NCBI RefSeq assembly: GCF_000964225.1
Contig: NZ_BAMZ01000014.1
Location: 124,001-188,000 of the forward strand
Length of the DNA: 64,000 nucleotides
Source: Acetobacter syzygii
Lineage (GTDB): Bacteria > Pseudomonadota > Alphaproteobacteria > Acetobacterales > Acetobacteraceae
Reading direction: 5' to 3'
Below, in pieces: positions 57,168 through 64,000 of the stretch; position 1 is the first letter of the stretch; every line of letters starts with the position of its first letter. Position numbers and translations under genes: made by a program. The notes under the pieces were generated by a model that ran no database searches, was not told where the DNA came from, and saw only the letters and a program-made list of their open reading frames with translations.

Positions 57168-57710
57168 ATGCCATTTGCACACAAATGGACCCTCTTTGTC
57201 GGGTTGGGCATTGCACTGGTCATACTCGGCTTTGTTGCCTGTGTTGATGCCGTGTCCGTTACGCTTGCCAGCACCATGTTTATTGGGGTGCTGCTTATTT
57301 TTGCCGGGATCATGCAGGGGGTTCATGCCCTTGCAGTCAAGGACTGGGGCGGCTTCCTGTTCTCTCTGCTTTGTGCCGGGCTTTACATTGTTGCCGGAGC
57401 ACTGCTGATCAAGGAGCCTGTATCCGGCTCTGTCGCAATTACGGTTTTTGCATCGGTCTGCTTTGTTGTTGTGGGTGTTCTGCGCTCGGTCATGGCGTTG
57501 CAGTACCGCAATCTGCCGGGCTGGGGCATTATTCTGGGGAGCGGGTTGATCAGCCTTGTTGTGGGCGTGTGCCTATACGCCAGCCTGCCCTGGTCGGGGC
57601 TATGGCTGATTGGCACATTTATTGCCGTGGAACTGATTGCCAGCGGTATTGGCTGGATACAGTTTGGCCTTGCCCTACGCCAGAACACACCGCCTTCTGG
57701 CAACCTGTAA
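57168..57710 (+). CDS. HdeD-like (DUF308) membrane protein
   Basis: A 180-residue integral membrane protein of the HdeD/DUF308 family, with about six predicted helices in three hairpin pairs (for example VGLGIALVILGFVACVD, IGVLLIFAGIMQGVHAL, VAITVFASVCFVVVGVL, GWGIILGSGLISLVVGVCL). HdeD in Escherichia coli belongs to an acid-resistance island; a role in acid tolerance is plausible here but unproven. The ATG at 57168 has AAGG nine bases upstream; an ATG at 57159 is also in frame. It is convergent with the antiporter gene. Confidence 0.82.
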   Translation: MPFAHKWTLFVGLGIALVILGFVACVDAVSVTLASTMFIGVLLIFAGIMQGVHALAVKDWGGFLFSLLCAGLYIVAGALLIKEPVSGSVAITVFASVCFVVVGVLRSVMALQYRNLPGWGIILGSGLISLVVGVCLYASLPWSGLWLIGTFIAVELIASGIGWIQFGLALRQNTPPSGNL

Positions 57711-57736
57711 ATACGACGCCACAGGCGCGGAGTTCT

Positions 57737-60379
57737 TTACTCCCCGCCTGTTTTGCCCTCCGCCGGAGCGGTGGCGTCCGGCTTGTCTGGCGGCATCAGC
57801 GCAAGCACCCCGCCGTCCGATGCCAGTAGTGCTCTGGCTGCCAGACCATCCTCATCCATTGCTGCAATTTTCTGTTTGGGCAGGAGCGAGGTCGGGCGTT
57901 CGCCTGCTTCCCGCTTACGCAGAATGGTCTCTATATTCTGCATGACCACAGGGTAATCATCGACCAGACGGCGGAAGCGCGATGCCTTGATTGCCATAAA
58001 GTGGCCGAACTGTACTGCCCGCACGTTGCCCACACACCGCCAGCGATGAAGAGCCTCCTGCGCGCCCAGCAGGTCCCCTGCCCCATAAAGCTCATCCACC
58101 CCTGCCACATGCGCCTCAACCAGCCCTGCGCTGATAAAATAGACGTAGCGCATCTTCTGCCCCTTACGGCAGAGCATTTCCTGCGGAGCAACAAACCGGA
58201 GGGATGTGGTGGTCGCCAGATCATGCAGTTCTGCACCCGGCAGCCCCCTGAACACGGCAGCGTTTTTAATGCGGTCCTCAATGCCGCTCCGCAGGTCAAA
58301 GCTCAACCTTTTGTTCAGCCGGTGCCTGCGCCGCTCCAGTTCCTTCAGCAGCTCTCGGTTCAGTTCGTCACTAATAAGGGATTCCGCAAGCAGGGTATCG
58401 TATTCCTCCCCTTCCAGCCGCAGGGCGATCTGGCGGAAAATACGGTTTTCCAGTGCTTCCGCATAACCATGGTAATGCAGGCGCAGGGTCTCAAGCGCCT
58501 CATCCAGCAGTTTGCGCTGGCGAGAGAGCACCTCGGCCACAATCTCTCCAATACGGCTACCCAATGTTGGTTCCAGCCGTTCACGCATAAAACGGGTGAG
58601 CGAGATGGAAATAAAGTGCGCCACCATCAGCATTTCAAACCGCTCGGCCATACACAGCATGAGTGGCCTGTCCCAGCGCAGGTGATTATGCACCCACTGG
58701 GCCAGTTTAAAACGGAAGGACGGGCTAAGCCGCCGCCGCAATGCCCGCACGTAGCCAAGCCTCCCTTCCAGCCGTGCACCATCAATTGCGGCTTCGGATG
58801 AACGGAGCAGGGTTTCCATCACCCTGCGGGACAATCCCTGCATACGGAACAGGTCCAGCAGCAGGGACCGCTCCTGACTGGCAATGGTAATCAGCGCCAG
58901 ATTAACGCGCTGGGTATCGGACAGGGCCTGATCAAACACATTGGCCGCCTGCTCCTCCTCGGAGCGCCGTTCAATCTGGTCCAGCACAGGGCGTGTGGCA
59001 TCCGCACTAAAGCCGAGTTCTCCGCCCAGTTCCTCGGCCCGCTCGCGCACATTGCCCAGACCAATCCCAAGGACCTGATGCCGCATGGCCTCATCAATGG
59101 AAGAAAGCTGGTCAAGCTTCAAAAACAGGACCAGTGAGCGCAGGGTCGTGCCGTTGATCAGCAGGGTGATCAACACAAAGCCTGTAGCGATGATACCGAT
59201 AAAATGGGCAATGGGCGTGGCCACATGTTCGTTTTCCGTTACGGCCAGCGCCAGTGCGAGCGTAATGGCTCCACGCAGCCCACCCCAGACCATGGTAACC
59301 TTGAACGGTGTTGGCACAGGCGGGGAAAGACGGGACCATGCCAGCAGCGGCAACATGCCAAACACCACAGCCCCACGGGCAACCAGCCCCGCAACACTTG
59401 CGATAAGAATAAGCACCCAGTCCCAACGGGTCATGCCAACCAGCAGATGCGGCACCAGCATGGATGCCAGCACAAACACCAGAGATCCGGCCCAGAACAC
59501 CAACTGCTGCCACAACTGGTTAAGGAACAGCCATGTTTGCGGGCGCACGGTTGATGGCCCGTAAACCGAAAGGGTCAACCCCGCAGCGGCCGTTGCCACC
59601 ACGCCAGACACCCCCAGAAACTCATCGGAGATGATATAAACAACATAAGGCAAGGCAACACTGAGCGTAATTTCCGCCGCAGAACTACCAATGGCCGACA
59701 TCATGGCCAGCGTCAGCCGTCCGCACAGCACGCCAACCACCAGCGCCCCGACAAAGGAAACAACAAACGAGACAACCGCTTCCCCCGGATGAATGGCACG
59801 GTGCAGGGTTACCGAAGGCAGCAGGATGGAAAAAATGGAAATGGCGGCCGCGTCATTCAGCAATGCCTCCCCTTCCACCAGACGTGTCAGGCGGGTGGAG
59901 GCACCAATATCGCGGAAGATACCAGCCACGGCAGACGGGTCCGTAGTGGCCACAATGGACCCGAGCAGCAGACAGACCACAAGGGGCATACCCGCAAAGG
60001 GCATAAGCGCAAAACCAATAAGCGCTGTGGAAAGTGCTACGGCAACAACAGCCAGTAGCAGAACCGTTGCCGCCTCGTGCGCAAGGCGGCGCACATCAAT
60101 CGCCAACGCGCCTTGGAAAACCAGAACGGGAAGAAAGATCAGCAGGAACGACTCACTGCTAATGGGGAAGTCCAGCAAGGTCTCGGCTATGCCGCTCAGC
60201 GCGGAGGCATAGGATGTGCGCAAGGCAAAATCAGCCAAAGAACCAATGATAATGCCAACAATAGCCAGCAGAACCGTCTCGGACAGTTCAAGCTTGCGGG
60301 CAATCGGCTGCACGGCGCTAACAACAACCAGCAGGAGCGCAATAACAAGAAGTATCGCAGCCAGACCTGTTACCGCCAT
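57737..60379 (-). CDS. CPA1-type cation/proton antiporter with cyclic-nucleotide-binding-like tail
   Basis: An 880-residue NhaP-type sodium/proton antiporter. The N-terminal 410 residues form the membrane domain, including DPSAVAGIFRDIGA (the ion-binding ND/DP-type motif) and GGLRGAITLALALAV near its end. About 300 residues of cytoplasmic, largely helical sequence follow. A C-terminal cyclic-nucleotide-binding-type domain (about residues 690-810: FRGLPGAELHDLATTTSLRF, MLCRKGQKMRYVYFISAGLVEAH) lacks a clear phosphate-binding cassette, so nucleotide binding is doubtful. It is likely involved in pH or sodium homeostasis. It stands alone. Confidence 0.85.
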   Translation of the reverse strand: MAVTGLAAILLVIALLLVVVSAVQPIARKLELSETVLLAIVGIIIGSLADFALRTSYASALSGIAETLLDFPISSESFLLIFLPVLVFQGALAIDVRRLAHEAATVLLLAVVAVALSTALIGFALMPFAGMPLVVCLLLGSIVATTDPSAVAGIFRDIGASTRLTRLVEGEALLNDAAAISIFSILLPSVTLHRAIHPGEAVVSFVVSFVGALVVGVLCGRLTLAMMSAIGSSAAEITLSVALPYVVYIISDEFLGVSGVVATAAAGLTLSVYGPSTVRPQTWLFLNQLWQQLVFWAGSLVFVLASMLVPHLLVGMTRWDWVLILIASVAGLVARGAVVFGMLPLLAWSRLSPPVPTPFKVTMVWGGLRGAITLALALAVTENEHVATPIAHFIGIIATGFVLITLLINGTTLRSLVLFLKLDQLSSIDEAMRHQVLGIGLGNVRERAEELGGELGFSADATRPVLDQIERRSEEEQAANVFDQALSDTQRVNLALITIASQERSLLLDLFRMQGLSRRVMETLLRSSEAAIDGARLEGRLGYVRALRRRLSPSFRFKLAQWVHNHLRWDRPLMLCMAERFEMLMVAHFISISLTRFMRERLEPTLGSRIGEIVAEVLSRQRKLLDEALETLRLHYHGYAEALENRIFRQIALRLEGEEYDTLLAESLISDELNRELLKELERRRHRLNKRLSFDLRSGIEDRIKNAAVFRGLPGAELHDLATTTSLRFVAPQEMLCRKGQKMRYVYFISAGLVEAHVAGVDELYGAGDLLGAQEALHRWRCVGNVRAVQFGHFMAIKASRFRRLVDDYPVVMQNIETILRKREAGERPTSLLPKQKIAAMDEDGLAARALLASDGGVLALMPPDKPDATAPAEGKTGGE

Positions 60380-60643
60380 ACCTGAGCCCCTCTTTCCAAA
60401 AACCTAACTGATTCTGCCCTTGCTAACATAATGATAAGGCAAGGAAATGGCAGCCTCATTCTCTCTGGCTCCGCTTTTAACAGGCCGGAGGCAACCATAC
60501 CACACCCGCAATGACAGGTCTGGAACATGCATACAACGCATAACGCAGCATAATTGCGGCAGCTTCTGGCACCTCAAAACAGGGCCGCGAACCAAATTGG
60601 GCAAGACTTTCCGGCAGGGCAGATTAGGAGTATGCTCACTGGT
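60380..60643. other. Divergent intergenic region, antiporter / lipoprotein
   Basis: About 260 bases with no supported gene. It has an imperfect inverted repeat CCTTGC...GCAAGG (near 60418-60443) close to the antiporter start that could be an operator, and AGGAG (60626-60630) near the right end for the lipoprotein gene. Confidence 0.35.
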
Positions 60644-60868
60644 ATGAGAAAAATAATGCGCTCCCGCCTTCAACTTGCCATGCTTGTGCTTGCGGTCACT
60701 GGGCTTTCGGCCTGTGCGGAAGACCCCAATGCACATTATTACCACTCCCGCAAACATGTCGGACAGACGACCCCCAACTGGTACCGGCCACCCGTAACAC
60801 CGCAAAATACCTTCCATTACCAAAAGCCAACCCGGCATAATGGCGAGGTTCTGAAATATGACCAGTAA
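60644..60868 (+). CDS. Small predicted lipoprotein
   Basis: A 74-residue protein with a lipoprotein signal: MRKIMRSRLQLAMLVLAVTG then the lipobox LSAC, Cys at residue 24. The mature part is only about 50 residues, Tyr- and His-rich (YYHSRKH, WYRPPV, FHYQKPTRHNGE), and unrecognised. Two other ATG codons (60632 and 60656) could be used; AGGAG is closest to 60632 but almost touches it. Its stop overlaps the next gene by 11 bases, so it is in an operon with the small membrane protein and the solute-binding protein. Confidence 0.7.
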   Translation: MRKIMRSRLQLAMLVLAVTGLSACAEDPNAHYYHSRKHVGQTTPNWYRPPVTPQNTFHYQKPTRHNGEVLKYDQ

Positions 60869-61040
60869 TGACCGCACGGAAAAAGTTGTACGCATAGCCA
60901 TTGCTGTCGGTGCCATTATGGTTGGCATTATTGTTATGTGTTCCATGTATTCCGGCTTTGCCGCCCTTATGACCGGGCAGCCCATACCGGGGCAACCCGA
61001 CCAGCCTGCCCAGACCACGGGCCAGAATGCGGACCATTAA
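60858..61040 (+). CDS. Small single-pass membrane protein
   Basis: A 60-residue protein with a charged N-terminus (MTSNDRTEKVVR), one long hydrophobic helix (IAIAVGAIMVGIIVMCSMYSGF) and a Pro/Gln-rich tail (GQPIPGQPDQPAQT), no known family. The ATG follows GAGG and overlaps the lipoprotein stop; its own stop overlaps the start of the solute-binding-protein gene. The consecutive overlaps suggest coordinated translation with those two genes. Confidence 0.72.
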   Translation: MTSNDRTEKVVRIAIAVGAIMVGIIVMCSMYSGFAALMTGQPIPGQPDQPAQTTGQNADH

Positions 61041-62727
61041 AGCGCTTACCCGCTTTTGTATGCTGGCGGGTACCGGGCTGATCTGCTGCGCCCAACCTGC
61101 ATGGAGCGCTCCCTTACAGGCCCCACACCTGCCGGACCATGCCGGGGGAACCCTCCGTCTGGTCGCGGCTGCATCTGGCGGTACACTGGACCCGCAGATT
61201 AACTACACAGGCAAATATATTAACCTGTTTGCCAATGTGTATGACGGGCTGACCACGTTCCGCAAAATCCCCGGTCCAAACGGCAAGGATGTTGTGCCTG
61301 ATCTGGCTGAGGCACTCCCCACCCCGCAGGATGGCGGACTGACTTACAGCTTTACGCTCCGCCCCAATATTCACTTCTCCAACGGGCAGCCTGTGACCAC
61401 GGCAGATGTTGTGGCCTCCTTCCAACGGCTTTTTAAGGTTGGTTCACCCACTGCCGGGGCATTTTATGGCGCTATTGTGGGGGCAGATACCTGCCTGCGC
61501 ACACCCTCGCGCTGCACTCTTGAACATGGAGTGGAGGCAGACGCTGGCACCAGACGCATAACATTCCACCTGACCCACCCCGATACCGAATTTTTGCAAA
61601 AACTTGCGTTTACACACGCCGTTATTTTGCCAGCCAGCACGCCGGACCACGACACAGGCAATACTCCCCTGCCCGGCACCGGCCCTTACAGGCTGGAAGC
61701 CTATGACCCGAACAACTTTCTTACCCTGGCCCGCAACCCTGCTTTTTACGTCTGGAACCCTGATGCCCAACCCGCAGGTTACCCGGACAGAATAGAATAT
61801 ACCTTTGGCATTCCCGAAGAAGCCGCCGTAACCGCGGTAGAGAACGGGCAATATGACTGGATGGCAGATCCTGTTCCCCTTGATCGGCTTGGGGAACTTG
61901 GCAGCCGCTTTATCGGGCAAACGCATGTCATGCGTTATGCCTCCCTCTATTTTTTACCCATGAACATGCACGAAGCCCCTTTTACAGACGTAAGGGTGCG
62001 TCAGGCGGTCAACTACGCTCTTAACCGCAAAGCTCTGGTTATCCTGTACGGCGGACCTGGCATTGCACACCCTTTGTGCGGTCTTGTTCCCTCTGTTCTA
62101 CAGGTTAGCGGGCAAACATGCCCTTACACACGGGGGGCTTCAGTTGCCGTTCCAGCACAACGCTGGACCGCCCCAGACATGACCATAGCCCGCCAGCTGG
62201 TGCGCGAGAGTGGAACCGCCGGGCAAAAAGTAACGCTGGTGGTGGCCAACACCAGCACCGAAATGGCCATGGGTGTGTGGATACGGGACATGCTTCAGTC
62301 CCTCGGGTATCAGGCTGCATTGCGCCCACTTAGCAGCAGCCTGCATCTGGCCTACATCCAGAATACGGACAACCATGTGCAGATCGCCCTGACTGGGTGG
62401 TCTGCGGATTACCCCTCCCCTTCCAATTTTTTAGATGCCTTGTTCGGGTGCGAAAATTTTCATCCTCACTCCGACAGTTCCATCAATATACCGGGGTTTT
62501 GTGACCCCCACACACAATCGGTCATGGATCGCGCCAAAACAGATGTGAGCCTGAGCACCGAGCAGCGGAACCAGTTGTGGGTGGAAGCCAACAGGCTGAT
62601 TATGGAACAGGCCGCAGCCGCCCCATTGATGGAAAAAGACAACGTGGTGCTTACATCCACCCGCGTGAAGAACTTTTTTTACACGGACGTAAACCAGCTC
62701 CTGTTTTCTCAGGTCTGGTTACACTAG
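61027..62727 (+). CDS. Family-5 extracellular solute-binding protein (oligopeptide type)
   Basis: A 566-residue periplasmic binding protein of the OppA/DppA/NikA family. It has a signal peptide (hydrophobic core around FCMLAGTGLICCAQPAWS), then the SBP_bac_5 opening GGTLRLVAAASGGTLDPQ and the characteristic DVVASFQRL, VRQAVNYALNR and LTGWSADYPSPSNFLDALF segments. No permease or ATPase genes are in the window, so it is an orphan or is paired with a distant transporter. Its start lies 14 bases inside the preceding small membrane gene. Ligand unknown (peptide or possibly nickel-like). Confidence 0.87.
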   Translation: MRTIKALTRFCMLAGTGLICCAQPAWSAPLQAPHLPDHAGGTLRLVAAASGGTLDPQINYTGKYINLFANVYDGLTTFRKIPGPNGKDVVPDLAEALPTPQDGGLTYSFTLRPNIHFSNGQPVTTADVVASFQRLFKVGSPTAGAFYGAIVGADTCLRTPSRCTLEHGVEADAGTRRITFHLTHPDTEFLQKLAFTHAVILPASTPDHDTGNTPLPGTGPYRLEAYDPNNFLTLARNPAFYVWNPDAQPAGYPDRIEYTFGIPEEAAVTAVENGQYDWMADPVPLDRLGELGSRFIGQTHVMRYASLYFLPMNMHEAPFTDVRVRQAVNYALNRKALVILYGGPGIAHPLCGLVPSVLQVSGQTCPYTRGASVAVPAQRWTAPDMTIARQLVRESGTAGQKVTLVVANTSTEMAMGVWIRDMLQSLGYQAALRPLSSSLHLAYIQNTDNHVQIALTGWSADYPSPSNFLDALFGCENFHPHSDSSINIPGFCDPHTQSVMDRAKTDVSLSTEQRNQLWVEANRLIMEQAAAAPLMEKDNVVLTSTRVKNFFYTDVNQLLFSQVWLH

Positions 62728-62740
62728 CGGCATCGCAAGT

Positions 62741-62764
62741 GTTATCCACAGAATCTGTGGATGA
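62741..62764. repeat. Inverted DnaA-box-like pair
   Basis: ATCCACAGA-A-TCTGTGGAT is a perfect 19-base palindrome holding TTATCCACA (a perfect DnaA box, 62742-62750) and a second box with one mismatch on the other strand. It lies between convergent genes and has no T tract. Confidence 0.5.
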
Positions 62765-62813
62765 AATGCAGGACAAGTCTGGAATGACTGCGGGATAACA
62801 CACAAAAACCCGA

Positions 62814-63851
62814 TTATTCCGCCCCAAGCCGCTTAAGCACCCGCGCCCTGATCCCCTCTGGCAGGGGCACGTAATCAAGCTGCTGGGTTACGGTTGCCCC
62901 ATCCACCACGCCCCAACGGAAAAAGCGCCGTACCGCAACACCCTGATTATCAGGCGTGATCGTAGCGGGGAACAGCACGTAGGTTGTGGTAATAATCGGC
63001 CAGCTTTCCGCCCCACTTACATCGTTCAGGGAGGCCGTCAGATCAGCCTCGTCCCATTGTGCAGCATCCGCCGCATGGGCAAAGCTACTGGCAGAAGCAC
63101 TCACAAAAAAACCATCATGGTTCTGCATCTGCACAAGTGCCAGATGGTTACGTGCCGCATAAGCATACTCAAGGTAGCCAATACTGCCTGCCGTGTTTTG
63201 CACATAGGCCGCAATACCATCATTCCCACGGGCACCCGCCCCAACAGGCCATGCAACAGAGGTTCCCTTACCCACACCCTCGCGCCATTGTGGAGACACA
63301 TGAGCAAGATAGTCAGTAAAAACGTAGGTTGTGCCTGAACCATCTGCCCTGTGCAAAGGCGCAATCACCTGATCTGGCAGGTGCAACCCCGGATTGAGTG
63401 CGGCAATCCGGCTATCATTCCACTGGGTAATGGTGCCATCGTATATGGCGGCCAGCACGGGGCCACTCAGGCGTAAAGCCCCTTTGGCAATACCGGGCAC
63501 ATTAGCAGTAACCACCACACCACCAATGGCCGTTGGCACCTGCACAAGATGTGCAGCCTCCAGCCGGGCATGAGCCATTGGTGCATCAGAAGCGCCAAAA
63601 TCCACAGTACCGGCCAAAATCTGGTTCTGCCCTGCCCCGGAGCCAATGGTCTGGTAATTAACCTGCACTCCAATGCCGGACGAAGCCGCAGCCGACCAAG
63701 CCTGATACAACGGCGCAGCAAAACTGGACCCTGCGCCAGTGACTTCCTCCGCCTGCCCAACGTGGGGCAGGCCAAAACCACCGCAAAGCAGCAGAACGGC
63801 AAAACCGGCTTTAACCCAGCGGCGTACCCGAATGGGGTGGTAACATGCCAT
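62814..63851 (-). CDS. pstS: Phosphate ABC transporter substrate-binding protein PstS
   Basis: Periplasmic high-affinity phosphate-binding protein. The 345-residue precursor has a signal peptide (FAVLLLCGGFGLPHVGQA) and the PstS-family motifs VTGAGSSFAAPLYQAW, GSGAGQNQILAGTVDFGASDAPM and HRADGSGTTYVFTDYL (phosphate-binding Ser/Thr/Asp loops). The ATG follows GAAGGAGCAGATC. pstCAB and phoU are not seen beside it; the upstream neighbour is pheT, 29 bases away. It is either an orphan copy or separated from its operon. Confidence 0.92.
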   Translation of the reverse strand: MACYHPIRVRRWVKAGFAVLLLCGGFGLPHVGQAEEVTGAGSSFAAPLYQAWSAAASSGIGVQVNYQTIGSGAGQNQILAGTVDFGASDAPMAHARLEAAHLVQVPTAIGGVVVTANVPGIAKGALRLSGPVLAAIYDGTITQWNDSRIAALNPGLHLPDQVIAPLHRADGSGTTYVFTDYLAHVSPQWREGVGKGTSVAWPVGAGARGNDGIAAYVQNTAGSIGYLEYAYAARNHLALVQMQNHDGFFVSASASSFAHAADAAQWDEADLTASLNDVSGAESWPIITTTYVLFPATITPDNQGVAVRRFFRWGVVDGATVTQQLDYVPLPEGIRARVLKRLGAE

Positions 63852-63880
63852 GATCTGCTCCTTCTGCTGCCCTGTTGCCT

Positions 63881-64000
63881 TTAACGCAGTACGGCGCCAG
63901 TTGCCTTGCTCACAGCGGCAACAATCCGCTCGGACACAGCCTCCAGCTCTGCATCTGTCAGGCTTTTATCCGTTGGTTGCAGCGTAACCTCCACACCAAC
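63881..64000 (-). CDS. pheT: Phenylalanine--tRNA ligase beta subunit, C-terminal fragment
   Basis: The last 39 codons of pheT, running off the right edge of the window. The translated end reads VGVEVTLQPTDKSLTDAELE, then VSERIVAAV and KATGAVLR, the conserved final strand and helix of the anticodon-binding (FDX-ACB) domain of PheT. The stop TAA is at 63881-63883. The rest of the gene lies outside. pstS follows downstream after 29 bases. Confidence 0.88.
   Translation of the reverse strand, partial: VGVEVTLQPTDKSLTDAELEAVSERIVAAVSKATGAVLR

Overview
This window is a gene-dense stretch of chromosome from an acetic acid bacterium (Acetobacteraceae), most likely an Acetobacter species or a close relative. 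The strongest evidence is the pairing of a 505-residue succinyl-CoA:acetate CoA-transferase of the AarC type (catalytic Glu at 294, as in the Acetobacter aceti enzyme) with a hexameric-type citrate synthase of the AarA type next to a SixA-like phosphatase. The PurE protein, the TrcR regulator, the paired DUF465 proteins and the lysophospholipid acyltransferase-miaB-phoH-ybeY-corC order also point to Alphaproteobacteria. G+C looks to be in the mid to upper fifties by eye. I see no insertion sequence, phage, CRISPR array, tRNA or rRNA gene; this is core chromosome rather than an island.

Layout. 1-4.2 kb: uvrC, an M19 dipeptidase and xthA. 4.2-10.4 kb: tamA-tamB, coupled by a TGATG overlap, for outer-membrane protein assembly. 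10.6-15.8 kb: acyltransferase, miaB, phoH, ybeY and corC, with overlapping starts and stops. 15.9-21.9 kb: a DsbA-like thiol oxidoreductase, a very long smc, and a membrane-anchored protein resembling only the later part of a glycerophosphodiester phosphodiesterase. 22-27.5 kb: the acetic-acid-resistance region (aarC, metallophosphoesterase, chorismate mutase, sixA-like, aarA, and a small unknown gene with its own terminator). 27.7-35.6 kb: pyrE, murI, polyprenyl diphosphate synthase, a tRNA-type methyltransferase, nrdA-nrdB behind a 22-bp perfect palindrome, and a Gfo/Idh/MocA oxidoreductase. 35.8-43.8 kb: secD-secF, a lipoprotein, mscL, rpmE, hsp20 behind a ROSE-like RNA thermometer, trcR, two divergent DUF465 genes (one only 54 codons), and purE-purK.

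43.9-51.5 kb: two overlapping RadC-family genes (one with an intact JAMM centre, one without it) divergent from a UvrD/PcrA helicase, then prmA, Xaa-Pro aminopeptidase and NAD-type isocitrate dehydrogenase. 51.6-56.9 kb: a FUSC-family exporter, a LysR regulator with a perfect inverted repeat between them, prfC and rpsD. 57.2-64 kb: an HdeD-like membrane protein, an 880-residue cation/proton antiporter with a cyclic-nucleotide-binding-like tail, a three-gene set (lipoprotein, small membrane protein, family-5 solute-binding protein), an orphan pstS, and the last 39 codons of pheT running off the right edge.

How the parts fit: AarA, AarC and isocitrate dehydrogenase belong to the citric acid cycle variant that acetobacters use to burn acetate. 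The SecDF, Tam, MscL, antiporter and HdeD-like proteins are envelope functions that matter for an acid-producing cell. The most interesting non-routine signals are the hsp20 thermometer, the RadC pair, the truncated phosphodiesterase-like gene overlapping smc, and the palindromes upstream of nrdAB and of the FUSC exporter. All identifications come from reading the sequence; no database search was run.
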